64,000 nt of DNA from Uropetala carovei (lineage: Eukaryota > Arthropoda > Insecta > Odonata > Petaluridae): assembly GCA_036926305.1 (NCBI GenBank), contig JAXCHB010000267.1, positions 124,001 to 188,000 of the forward strand, in the 5' to 3' direction. Of the stretch, positions 45,991 through 56,569 are shown piece after piece. Every line of letters starts with the position of its first letter. The first letter of the stretch is position 1. The notes below the pieces were generated by a model. That model was not told the DNA's origin, did not search any database, and was given only the letters and a program-made list of their open reading frames with translations. Position numbers and translations under genes: made by a program.

Positions 45991-47541
45991 AGAGAGGAGA
46001 AAATTAAACACCGATGTTTTCGATCGTACGACTAATAAAAACAAAAGACAAACTCGGATTGGGAGAGGAGTGTCAAACACCCGGACCTCAGGTTGAGAAT
46101 ATATCTGATCACTATTTGCATTGATTCTATTCTAAGGCAGCTATAAAACACAGCGTGTTTGAGACGATTTTTGGTTGACGAATGGATGGGAAACTAAATA
46201 GCAAGTTAGGAAAGCGTACAGCTTATCACAAATGGACGCGTTTCATGAAATGGATTACTTGAAAAAAATTGCTTACCTGTACGTAAGGGAAATAGCGTTT
46301 TCAAGTTCTTTTCTTCGTCATAAATAATCCATTTTCTTCCTATTTGAAAATATCGCGTGGACACGTAAGCAAATTAAGCGTATTTTTGTCAGATTGTTTG
46401 TTAGCATCAATGAAGAAGTATCCATTCCAGAAAGTTCAACTCGAATTAATACATTCTTTTTTGATTTTCTTGATAACGGCTACTCCAAGGATAGAAATGT
46501 ATAGGAAAATAAATACTCCACTAGTTCTACAAGTGTTTTTTGAAAAATATTTTGATGTGATCGATACTTAGTGAGATGTGACGGAAAGTTCATTTTTTAT
46601 CATCAGTAAAGTGGTACCCCTGATCGGCTTACGTGATTCATTTATGTGATTTTCTTTGTCCTTAATATCAAATTTCATGAAAATCCGTTAGGTAGAAGCC
46701 GAGAACGAACATGCGGTCAGACAGACTGACGGACAGAAAGACAGACCGACGCTATTAGTCGCTCACGCTGGAAACGAAACGCGTCTAAAAACGTTTATTA
46801 TCGGAAATTATGAGATATATTAATTCATAGTGATGTATTTGAGTTCAAAGTACTCTACTCATTATTGTGAGATCCTGCTTTACATACGTATTTGGATCGC
46901 CTTATTTGGTCACAGTGCAACTTGAGATTGTGACCACAAGATTACTGAATTTCCTGAAGCTTATCTTTTTCGAAATATTTCCGTGATTGATGATAGAGGA
47001 AAGTGACCTGTTTGGTTAAATCTTATTTTTATAGGACGGATCGTGAATTTCTATAAATCTCTTGGAAAAAGATTATTATATCCACTTACAAAAACAGGCA
47101 TATAAGTAATTGCTAAAAACTTTTCCGCTGTAATAGTGTTTTAACTCAAGTTTTATAGAACGGATCATTGATCTTCAATCTTTAAAATATCCAGAAGGCG
47201 GCGTATTACTTTATGTACCTAAATGATGCAAACTTTTAAAAATTATTTTCCGTCAATATTCGAATTCGGGGCTTAAACTATCGGAAAGAATAGAAATTGT
47301 AGTTTCTGATTTTTGAAGACAGAATGCAAATCCGAGTAAAATTAGCGTAAATTTATAGTTTTTATCTAAAAAATTGGTAATTTTTCTGGGTGGCAACAAT
47401 CGGCTGCCGTGGCAACGAGCTCATTGCTTTCATATTTGTAAGCTTTTAATGGGAATCAGAGGCTCACATTATAAACTTACATATTAAACTACGACCAATG
47501 AAAGAAGTCTGATATTGATATAATCCCCATTTTTTATGTTG
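45991..47541. other. Intergenic DNA with a retroelement-end-like patch
   Basis: At about 46650-46800 the wording AAATTTCATGAAAATCCGTTA, then GCGGTCAGACAGACTGACGGACAG, then ATTATCGGAAATTATGAG is typical of untranslated ends of arthropod non-LTR elements. No coding part is attached. The remainder is AT-rich and empty. Confidence 0.45.
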
Positions 47542-47975
47542 TTTTGCCCCATTAATCCCCCATACGAGGACAAATATTATGATGCAGTTCCATATGAGTT
47601 AGTCTTGAAATTTGGCAAAACTATAGGTTTTTGGTCACAATATATGGATAACATCCGATATTATAAAACATTCAATTTTTAAGGGACTGTTTTGCCACAT
47701 TATTTTCCCATTCGATGTTAAAATTATAAGGCGTTTCCAGATGAACTAGAGACTTGAAATTTGGCAAAACTGTGTTTGGTCACAACCGGTGGACAAAATA
47801 CAACACTATAAAACTTACAATTTTTAATGGGCTCTTTTGCCTCATTATTTTCCCATACGATGATAGAAGGGCACTTTCAGATGAGCTTGAAATGTGGCAC
47901 GGTTATATGTTTTTGGACAAAACTGATGAAAACGTTACAAATTTGTAAAAATTCCAAATTTTAAAAATGCTTGCA
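47542..47975 (+). repeat. Tandem repeat of about 147 bp, three copies
   Basis: Starts (TTTTGCC) lie at about 47542, 47690 and 47835, spacings of 148 and 145. Each unit runs through ATTA.T.CCC.ATACGA.G, a CAGATGAG or CATATGAG word, CTTGAAATTTGGCAAAACT and TTTTTGGTCACAA or a variant, then an ACAATTTTTAA.GG end. The copies differ at many positions, so the array is old. No protein-coding sense. Confidence 0.88.
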
Positions 47976-50900
47976 GAATGCAAGCAACGTCTACTAGTAT
48001 TCCATTTGCAAAATACATATTGCCGTTTCGCCATTTTACGATTGAGATTGTACCCTGATGTTTTCAAAGATGTTAATTTTAGGAGCGCTCTTAAAACTCT
48101 GAAATTTCAGTTCGCGAATATTTTCTACATATTCTCGCGGATGCCTATACTAAGCGTTTCCTCGGCACTCGAGGGTATATGAGCGACGCATCGCTCCATC
48201 TTAACACCTTAATCCTTAATATAGTGGAAATCTTCGATACGATGGCTTGAATTTACTCGACCATAAATTAGTCGTTAAAAGTGACTCGGTTCCCGCATCC
48301 GAAGAAATTGGACTGAAAAGAGATCTTATCCGTCGGGAAAACATATCGGTCACTGGCGACGGATCGATCCGGTTTAATGGCACATAAGTTTCGCTCGTGA
48401 CGGCGCCGAGAATATTCCGTCATATATTGCTGCGCGCGGTATATTATCCGTCGTTCGGAGGCTTATTCGCCTACCTTCATCCATTTACATCAGTGCTGAA
48501 TTTTGACGGCGTTAATGGCCTACATAAATATTAATAAAGTTTAAAACGCTTGGATATTTGCTTTTAAATGCAAAACGCGTTCAATCGCCCCAAAAGTGCG
48601 ATTAATCGCTTTGAAAAAATTGTTTTCGTGTTTCCGTAGCGGATGAGGTTAAATTATTTCATGAATTATAAATACAAGCAAGCAAACTTGTTTCACTTTA
48701 TTATTTCACTAAATTTCATGACACGTGTCTCTGGGTGTTTACGTTAGAATAAATACTTTGGATACACAGCTTGGATCGAGAGAATGAAAATTGAGCGATA
48801 AAAAAAGAAGTGAAGGATAGGAGGAATACCAAAGAATAGAAGATTGAGGAAGGAAGAGAAAGTGGAATAAGAAGTGGAGGAAGAGCAAGCACGACGGGTG
48901 TCATGTGGCAACGATAATTAAAGGGCACGAGAAGAGAGAGAGGGAGAGGGAGGATGTGTGTGTGTGATTGAGAGAGATAGATAGAGAGAGAGAGAGAGAA
49001 AAGAAATGGAATGAGAGGCAAGTAAGTAAAGAGAGATTGGGTAGTGCAGAGAAGAAGGCGTTGGAAGGAAACGAGAGGTCATGCGAGAGAGAGAGAGGAG
49101 ACGGAATATCATTTATTCGTTGAATTTCTCCTGCCACGCCGCTTGTTTAAGGATTCCGCCAATTTAGTTTTATGGTGTCTCTTTTTTTTTCAGTCTAACC
49201 CCTGCATAGTCACGAATAAGAATTCACGTTGAGAGTAATATGCTGGCATCGGACAAATATAACCGAAGAAAAATTCTTAAATTGCTATATTGTAAAAAAA
49301 ACCTATGGAAGCAAGTCACTTAGTGGATGTAAGTTGTTCACTTTTCCCAGAAAAATTACTTTTCATCGATTCTGTCGCATCAAATAGAATAAGGTCTGCA
49401 TGAGTAAATTATAATTTTTTTCGTAAAGTTTCGTGAGACTCAAATTAAATTTTCTATGAATATGTGATGATGGGAATCCGGAATACGTCATCGCATGCAA
49501 TATTCTCTTAGAGTAAGGGCTGGGGCGTCATTCGCTGCCATCTGATTGACGTACCCTAAAGCACAATCAACTCATCAACACGCCCAGTGAATGGAGACCT
49601 TCTGAGTTCCGCGATGATCAATCAGAATTTTTATTACTTCGGAGGTTTTTTTTGAACATTTCGACTGCTGCGATCGGTCGATGGATGAAATCTTAAAGAG
49701 TTATGCACGATACAAATTTTATTTATCGATTTCTCTCTTAAATTATGATATATTCGTTATGAATCTTTCCGAGTGGATTATAATGCAATGCTACGATTCT
49801 AATATTCTTATTATGAGATTTAATCTACCAGAATCTTTAAGCGTCTCTGTGAGATAACCATCTTCGCGATTTAAAATGTGTGCAGACTTAAAGATTTTTT
49901 ATGAGTTAGACGAATTAGTGGTGCCTCTTTCCAATAAAAAAATCCGAAGAATTTTCAATGTTAAATAATGCGATTTGCTATCAGCTAGTCTGTTTTGAAA
50001 ATTTTTTCAGAATATTTATTTAAAAGTGTCCGTGGATCTGAACTCAATCGATTTTATCTTTCTAGTACTAAATTATACATAATACGTAACAAGTTTATGG
50101 AAATCATTGATTAGCGTCTCGGTTTTCATATTTCCGTCGAAATTATCTTAAATGAGTTTCCAATGCCCAAATGTGGTCTCATGGAGACGCACTGTGTCAA
50201 TATTTATGCATCGTTAAATCTCGTTCGAAGGCCACTGGAAGCGAATCCTATCTTCACGTCCACGTTCGTGAAACGTGGGCTCGGTCATATAAAGGTGACA
50301 GAGAAGGATGAGGACAGCGCTTCAAAACTAGGGTCTTCAGGAAGAAAAACCTAGCAGAAGACCATAATATGGGAATAACCTTCTGGACCTCCTCCTAATG
50401 GTGGATGTTACATGGACCGGTGATGATGCAGGGAAAAAAACACTACGAGCATTCTTGAAAAATTTCCTTCCGCGTTCATGCCTATAATGAGAGACGTAAT
50501 TAGGCCTTCAGAAATTGTGGAGATATCTATTGCGTTCTCAGATACATATATATATATATGGATACGCTCCGAAAAAGTACGCAACACTACATTAATAACC
50601 ATTTATTTCGATTTTCGTGATGCATGGGTCCTCAGCGCGCCCACGCATTTCTATCTCTGGTTATAATACTGCGATATGACAGGCAAAGAGACCCCACGGA
50701 GTAATAGTTATTACGTCGCACTCGCGATGGACAATGTGCATAGTGAATTTTGAGGAGCGGACGAAAGTTAGATACCTCATATTACTCATACTAACCTACC
50801 ATTCACACTTTGCGAAATAAATTTTTCAAAGTCCCGAGTTTTAATGGAAGTCTTTCTAACTTTCAGTTTAAAGTAATTCGTAAATAAATTTTCAGTTGCC

Positions 50901-52139
50901 TTATCGAGTTTTATATAGTTTTTGTTCGTCTTAAAGAGAAAGATTCTCGAAGCGATTTAAAAGGGTAGCAGAGTGCATGACTCAATGCAATCAATGTGAA
51001 GTCGATAAATAACTTTAGAAATAACTCTTTTTTGTCCAGACGCATTGATTTAAAACCATCACTTCAAGCACTTACCTAACTCTTTAATTTAAGCGCGTGC
51101 CACATGGCCGCGCGATGGAGATTCCGTGATACTCGATGAGAATTGCCCCTTCCGATGCACAACAGGTTGGTTTTCTGTATCTCGGCCAACTCTTGGGCAA
51201 CACTTTTACCACATTGGCCTCGAGTCAAACTTCTGTGCGATCCTAGAAACCCGATGAAGTTGTATTGGCTTCAGTGGAGCCCTTGTTATCTTGGTAGCTT
51301 CTACCAAAACGCACTTTTAAATAATGACACTTTTCACTATATCCACGGCGACTATGAAGTATATGGTTCCGATGCAAGGTAAATCCAAGTGAAAATATAT
51401 GGCGTCAAATAATTTTATCTATTCAAATTTTTCATACAGTAGTCGTTGAGACATATGCTTGAAGATTTCAACAAACAAAAAATAATTTAAAATATCATAT
51501 GTTCTTTTTCTTGACTGCAAATGATGAAACGAATTTAAGATGCCTCAAACAAATTCGACTTCACGCGTAGCAGATATAATTTGACTTCTATTTTGCTTAA
51601 GCAAGAGCAGGAGGTGATTAATTTGAATATATTTAGCAGAAAATTATTCAACAATTAAATATTAAAGAAATTGTTCTTTCCGTAAACGAATGTGGGCACC
51701 AAACAAAGTATTGAGAATGTTTATGTTTCAATTTATCATATATCGCGCAGGAAATTCTTTTTTTTTTGTTTTTTCAGTGAAAAACCTTCATGTTTAGTAT
51801 TTTCCGCATTCACTGTTCACTGAAGTAATATTAAAACACACAGTAACTCACACGATTTTATTTTATTCTAAGGAACAAATAAATGTCTCCAGCAAGAAAA
51901 AAAAAACAAAAATCAAACGCAAAATTATCGTCGGATTCTCCAAAAAATCGAGAAAAACAACGTTTCAGAAATCCCCAGATGAATCCAAAAAAGGAACTCA
52001 GAAATACCTCACAAAAAACAACCAAAAAGCAATGAAAAAAGTTAAGCGCACTCGACGTCCGAGGACACTTTTCGAGTAACCAACCACGCCGAAAGTAACA
52101 CACTCGTGAAAGCGTCCATCTGTCAATAGAAAAACAAAC
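47976..52139. other. Intergenic DNA with purine tract and a CG-richer patch
   Basis: At about 48235-48500 the DNA contains many CG words and GATCGATCCGGTTTAATGG, and reads like less-decayed sequence that might be regulatory. From about 48770 to 49110 it is a purine tract with GAGAGA and TGTGTG arrays that creates several false minus-strand frames. A short TA array lies at about 50547-50560. No gene recognised. Confidence 0.5.
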
Positions 52140-52665
52140 GTGTCACTCGATGAGGGGAAGAGGGCGTGAGGAGGAGGTGGTGGGGGGTGCAAGGAGGAGC
52201 GGAGGAACTCTTGAACAAACACGATGACAGGCGCCCGAATATCCGTCTCCAAAGCGATTGGCAGCGATCGTCTTTTTTTCACTCGAGGTATTGGAGGTTT
52301 TCGGTCACGTGGCCGCGGCTTAGGAGGGAAATATCGCGATATGGCGTCTGCAGAGAGTGGGTGATACAGATATATATATATATATATATTGAGTGTGCGT
52401 ACGCGTATAAGTGTGCGTTGTCGAGAGGAATGCTGCGTGACGCAAGAGAGCGAGAGGGAGTGATAGAGTGACCTCTCTTCCAATCCACGCCTGCGGTACG
52501 ACTGTTGCTCCTCCGGAAGATATCGGGAGATGCGAGCGAGAGAGGGAGAGAGAGGGCGCCTGCGTCAGCCGGAGGAGAGACGCGGAGGGAGGGAGGGAGT
52601 GGATTGAGAGGACATGAAAGAGGGAAAAAATGTGCTGCAGAGAGTGAATGAGCGGCGAACGGAGA

Positions 52666-52729
<64 letters not shown>

Positions 52730-52742
52730 TTGCAACTAGTAG
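52140..52742. repeat. GA/GC-rich low-complexity block with TA and TG arrays
   Basis: GA-rich DNA is interrupted by a TA array (about 52370-52389) and by (TA)8 running into (TG)21 at about 52667-52725. The long minus-strand frames of 161, 170 and 201 codons read His-Thr and Tyr-Ile repeats from these arrays and are not genes. The TG array abuts the 3' side of the Penelope-like element, so it may have originated as, or grown from, the element's 3' tail. Confidence 0.85.
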
Positions 52743-52819
52743 TTGAGAGGGATAGGACGGAGCCAGTGGACACTTGGTGTTGTGGATGTCCATGGCGATA
52801 GAGGAAGGCTTTTGCTTGG

Positions 52820-52852
52820 AGCTTTCGGGCATCCGCCCTTCTTCGGCACAAG
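52820..52852 (-). ncRNA. Degenerate hammerhead-like motif in the PLE 3' region
   Basis: On the minus strand TGCCGAAGA is followed by a perfect 4-bp stem with tetraloop (GGGC GGAT GCCC) and then GAAAGC. The order CUGANGA, stem II, GAAA is the hammerhead ribozyme core; here the first part reads CCGAAGA, one base off. A short GCT/AGC stem could follow, but the expected NUH cleavage triplet is not evident and a convincing stem I is lacking. Hammerhead motifs are known from PLEs, which makes a decayed copy plausible. It is unlikely to cleave. Confidence 0.35.
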
Positions 52853-52942
52853 AGTATTACTAAAACTAAACCTAAGGGTCTCACTGGGGGTAGAGAGGAT
52901 GGGGTTCATGGGAAGGAGGCTAGGATATTTGAGGTGGGGGTG

Positions 52943-53495
52943 TCAACGAAGGTTTAGACCGGGAAAGGAAAGAGAGCGGAGGATTTCTATATGGGCCAGC
53001 TCCCATTGGCGGAGTTGTGGTGCGGGAGAGTCTTTTGGGAGAGCCCGGATTGTTTTGACTGTGAGGCATATATTGAAGGGAAGAGAGTGGCTTACCGGAT
53101 GATCGGCCACTGGAAGGAGGCGTTTATGAGCTACACTGTCCCGATGACCGTTCATGCGGATGTTGAGGGGTGTGGTGGTAAAGCCCACGTAAAACGCCGG
53201 ACACACAATTTCTGGAGGTACAGGTTCCGTGGGACGTAATCGGGTAGGTGATGTCTGTTATCGGGCTGGTGAACGTGAAGGAAGTCTCTATGATGGGGCA
53301 AGTGAGGCACCCTGGTCTTTCGCATGGGAAAGACTCTGCGGGGGGTGGGGTTGGACCTGTAGGGAGTTCTTTGCGCCACAACAAGTCGCTGAGATTCCTA
53401 GGTCGACGGAATGATATGATGAAGGACTTGGGGATGAGTGTAAGAGTGGTGGGTGAGGATGTGAGAATGGAGTTGGCGATGGCAGAGGATGTTTT
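52943..53495 (-). pseudogene. PLE C-terminus: Cys-rich motif and GIY-YIG endonuclease, frameshifted
   Basis: From a stop at 53496-53498 the minus strand is open in one frame down to 53124. It contains FRRPRNLSDLLWRKELP, then PCERPGCLTC (the C...C..C motif upstream of the PLE endonuclease), then GTCTSRNCV. The protein then continues in another frame (53206 to 52943) as FYVGFTTTPLNIRMNGHR, DHPVSHSLPF and WELAHIEILRSL, then stop. That second part holds the YVG, the conserved Arg and His, and the late Glu expected of GIY-YIG nucleases. The join near 53195 lacks the expected residues between NCV and the YVG motif, so a short deletion causes the frameshift. In active PLEs this nuclease nicks the target for reverse transcription. 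Confidence 0.9.
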
Positions 53496-53661
53496 TCAGG
53501 GCTTCGTGTAGACCTGGGTAGAAATACTTCCATAGTTCATTTCTCGTGAAATAAAACAAAAATATCTTTCCTGATGGTACGAATTCTTGTCAACGTTCGC
53601 TTGAATTTTAATATATCTGGATGAATTTCAGAATAATAAATTCAATATAAAAAGTTTTAAA
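53401..53661. repeat. Left arm of an inverted duplication
   Basis: This arm is the reverse complement of 55737-55995. Bases 53510-53661 are identical over 152 positions to 55737-55888. Bases 53401-53509, the PLE-coding side, differ at about a dozen positions plus small gaps. Both arms share the same in-frame TGA just upstream of the PLE coding remnant, so they descend from one already damaged copy. Confidence 0.92.
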
Positions 53662-54008
53662 GGATGAGTTTAGGTAACTCCGTAATCCTTACCAAGGAGA
53701 CACATAACAAAGACACGATGCATATTTTTCAATTTTTTGTGCTTATTTTCCAATTAGCTCTTAGCCATAAGATAATTCTATATTAAATGTGTGGATTGAA
53801 TCACTAAGTGTGAATTCGGTAGTGAGGAGAAACAGCAAACAAAAATAACCAAGACGACGTTTTTATAAAGCATTCAATTTCTTATTATCGGGTAGAATAA
53901 TTTTGAAATTGAGGACCACTGTACATGTAATTTACAATGTTTTCATAATATATTTCATTTCCACAAAAAACCAAAACATATCATATTGAGATATACTAGG
54001 ATAGATTT
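53662..54008. other. Spacer in the left arm, absent from the right arm
   Basis: After a short blurred match (GATGAGTT..TAG.TAAC) this AT-rich stretch has no counterpart in the right arm. No gene or known repeat recognised. Confidence 0.5.
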
Positions 54009-54781
54009 TTACTTCCTCCATACGTAGTAATGTGATCACGAAAAAAAATCGACTTCAAGATTTCAACGGAAATACACGTTTTGAGGTCCCTAGAACACGT
54101 TTAGACTATTTTCGGAATGATGTCTGTGTGTGTATGTGATTGTGGGCGCTCTAACTCAAAAAGTACGTGCCATATCGTTACCAAATTTCATATATAACAC
54201 TTTACCATGAGCACAAAGAACTGACTAGTTTTTGGACAATACCGATTAACCGGAAGTCGAGGTTTAACCGAAACCCGATTCTGTTTTTGCGATGTTTCTC
54301 CGTTAAAACATCATTATTGTATATAAAATTCTATACAATGGTTATAGAGAATGTAATTTTCTACAACTTTCATTTGAAACAATTTTCCATGGCAGTTCTT
54401 GTTTAGGAATTATTTATAAATAATCGGTTTTTTTCGGTTTCCATCAAATATCTACTTAAAAACATCGTTATTGGTAATCTTCGTCAGGACCAAAATTGTA
54501 GAGAATAATATTTCTTCCAAGTTTTGTTTGAAACAAATTTTCGTACTACGATCCATTTCGGAGATATTTAACTTATTCGTAATTTCCAGTATACAGCGCC
54601 ACCACCATGTAGCGGTGAATTCTGTCAACATATTCAAAATATACGTAATTTACGGCAATAAGGACTACTGTATTCTTTTACGATACGAAATAATAATTTT
54701 GCCTTATAATGCTATTCATAATAATTTAAATATCGATACCCCAAATATGGAGAAAGTCATGTGTTGGCCACATCAGATTTT
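54009..54781 (+). repeat. Dispersed repeat R1, copy B (uninterrupted)
   Basis: The longest continuous R1 copy. It follows copy A from TTTTTACTT.CTCCATA to CACATCAGATTTT and shows the intact site (AAAATATACGTAATT at about 54637-54651) where copy A received a transposon. A 20-base piece near the start (GGGAAAGTATTGTCATCATG in copy A) is shortened here. No protein. Open frames at 54452-54797 are shadows of the repeat and occur in the same place in other copies. Confidence 0.88.
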
Positions 54782-54850
54782 GTCCATTTGGCATTGAGAA
54801 CGCAAGCCACAATTCTCTAGGTTGATCCTTACAACTAGTTTCATCATAGG

Positions 54851-54998
54851 GTGAGTCAGTTTAGATAATATGCTGTAAAAATCTGATGTGGCCAAATGAC
54901 TTTCTCCATATTTGGGGTATAGATATTTAAATTATTTTGAATAGCATTATGAGGCAAAATTGTCATTTCGTATCGTAAAAGAATACAGTCGTCCTTGA
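54851..54998 (-). repeat. Dispersed repeat R1, copy D (3' fragment)
   Basis: It begins GGTGAGTCAGTTTAGATAA and continues AAAAATCTGATGTGGCCAAA, ACTTTCTCCATATTTGGGG and CATTATGAGGCAAAATTG to CAGTCGTCCTT. That is the R1 3' end in reverse orientation. The end GTGAGTCAGTTTAGATAA is an inverted relative of TTATCTAAAGTAACTCATC at about 55717-55735, so these two words may be the true termini of one mobile unit that includes copies D and C. Confidence 0.75.
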
Positions 54999-55059
54999 AT
55001 CGGTCGTGATCATACCTACCCGCATGCTGCGTCATTTATAAAAACGCGTGGGATGACTA

Positions 55060-55735
55060 AAAATCTGATGTGGCCAACACAGGACTTTCTCCATATTTGG
55101 GGTATAGATATTTAAATTGTTATGAATAGCATTATGAGGCAAAATTGTCATTTCGTATCGTAAAAGAATACAGTCGTCCTTATTGCCGTAAATTACGTAT
55201 ATTTTGAATATGTTTACAGAATTAACCGCTACATGGTATTGGCGCTGTATACTCGAAATTAAGAAAAAGTTTAATATCTCCGAAATGGATGGTTCTACGA
55301 AAATTTGTTTCATACAAAACCTGGAAGAAATATTATTCTCTACAACTTTGGTCCTCACGAAGATTACCAATATGGAAGTTTTTAAGGAGATATTTGACTG
55401 AAACCGAAAAAACCGATTGTTTATAAATAATTCCTAAACAATAACTGCTATGGAAAATTGTTTCAAATGAAAGTTGTACGAAATTACATTCTCTATAACA
55501 CTTGTATAGAATTGTATATAAATAATGATGTTTTAACGGAGAAATATCGCAAAAATCGAATCGGGTTTCCAATAAACCTCGACTTCCGGTTTACTGTTAT
55601 TGTCCAAAAACTAATTAGTTCTTTGTGCTCATGCTAAAGTATTATTTATGATGTTTGGTAAGGATATGGCAAGTACTTTTTGAGTTAGAGCGCCCAAAAT
55701 CACACGCGCACACGCGTTATCTAAAGTAACTCATC
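55060..55735 (-). repeat. Dispersed repeat R1, copy C
   Basis: Reverse-oriented R1 from AAAATCTGATGTGGCC through GTAGCGGTTAATTC-type and CGGTTT-type words to GAGTTAGAGCGCCC, then CGCGTTATCTAAAGTAACTC. It lacks the first 150 bases of copies A and B. Together with copy B it makes the central part of the inverted structure. The 65- and 112-codon frames here are shadows also present in the other copies. Confidence 0.85.
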
Positions 55736-55736
55736 T

Positions 55737-55995
55737 TTTAAAACTTTTTATATTGAATTTATTATTCTGAAATTCATCCAGATATATTAAAATTCAAGCG
55801 AACGTTGACAAGAATTCGTACCATCAGGAAAGATATTTTTGTTTTATTTCACGAGAAATGAACTATGGAAGTATTTCTACCCAGGTCTGCACGAAGCCCT
55901 GAAAAATATCCTTGACACCGCCAACTCCATTCTCACATCATCACCCATCACTCTTACACTCTTCCCCAAGCCCCCATCATATCATTCCGTCGACC
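55737..55995. repeat. Right arm of the inverted duplication, with a PLE fragment
   Basis: This is the reverse complement of 53401-53661. Bases 55889-55995 read NILDTANSILTSSPITLTLFPK on the plus strand, the same PLE segment as SILTSS.TTLTLIPK in the left copy. They stop at CGTCGACC, after which unrelated sequence begins. Only about 105 bases of the element are therefore present here. Confidence 0.9.
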
Positions 55996-56220
55996 AGATG
56001 CATTGAATGCGCCAATTCCAAGAAATAGGAATGACTGAAGTCTGCCAAATACCAAATTATAAAGTATGTTTTCAGGTAAATGCGACTAGAGAAAAGAAAT
56101 GTTTGATTTTTTTAATGGATTCTATAAGTCTAAATAAAAATGACTAACTTGAAGATTTAGATAAAGAATTATGATTGCGCTTCTCAAAAGCATGAATAAT
56201 TAATGCGAAAAGCGCAATAA

Positions 56221-56569
56221 TATGCAGATTATTAGAACAACTAGTGTAACGCCCGTTTAAATATCAACGGGAGTAAAGATTCTATCGTTCAAGCTATTTA
56301 TGGAGATCAAATTGGCATCAGAAACATAAATTGTATTGAAAGTCATTTCCCTCTCCTTCATTTCCCCCTCTCCCACTCTCTTTCCCTCTCTCCTTTCCCT
56401 CTCTCCTTTCCCTCTCTCCTTTCCCTCTCCCTTCCTCTACCTCCCTCTCTCATCCTCCCTCAATCCCTCCCTCCCCCTCCCTTTGTCCTCTCCCTCCCTC
56501 TCTCTCGTATTAAAAGCAATCAAAGCACGTTTACACCCATAAGGATTGAAATAACAATATGATATCGAG
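56221..56569 (-). repeat. Dispersed repeat G1, copy 2
   Basis: Reverse complement of 42814-43153, with the same flanking words and a pyrimidine-rich core at about 56345-56512 made of TCTCCTTTCCC repeats, about 10-14 bp each, on this strand. It lacks the AATAAA-plus-TATC insertion seen in copy 1, so it shows the original state. Confidence 0.85.

Larger units (their letters stand above)
52743..53510 (-). mobile_element. 5'-truncated Penelope-like retroelement (PLE)
   Basis: The minus strand carries the last part of a PLE protein (52943-53495) and about 200 bases of 3' untranslated DNA that end in the TG/TA array. The reverse transcriptase is missing. What remains is the conserved RPRNL..LL linker, a Cys-rich segment and the GIY-YIG endonuclease, the combination that defines GIY-YIG-bearing PLEs. 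Another short piece of a PLE of the same type lies at 55889-55995 in the opposite orientation as part of a larger inverted duplication. The GC content is higher than in the flanks. Confidence 0.88.

Noticed and set aside
52279..52884. 201- and 170-codon minus-strand frames
   Set aside because: They consist of His-Thr and Tyr-Ile runs from TG and TA arrays, joined to PLE 3' untranslated sequence.
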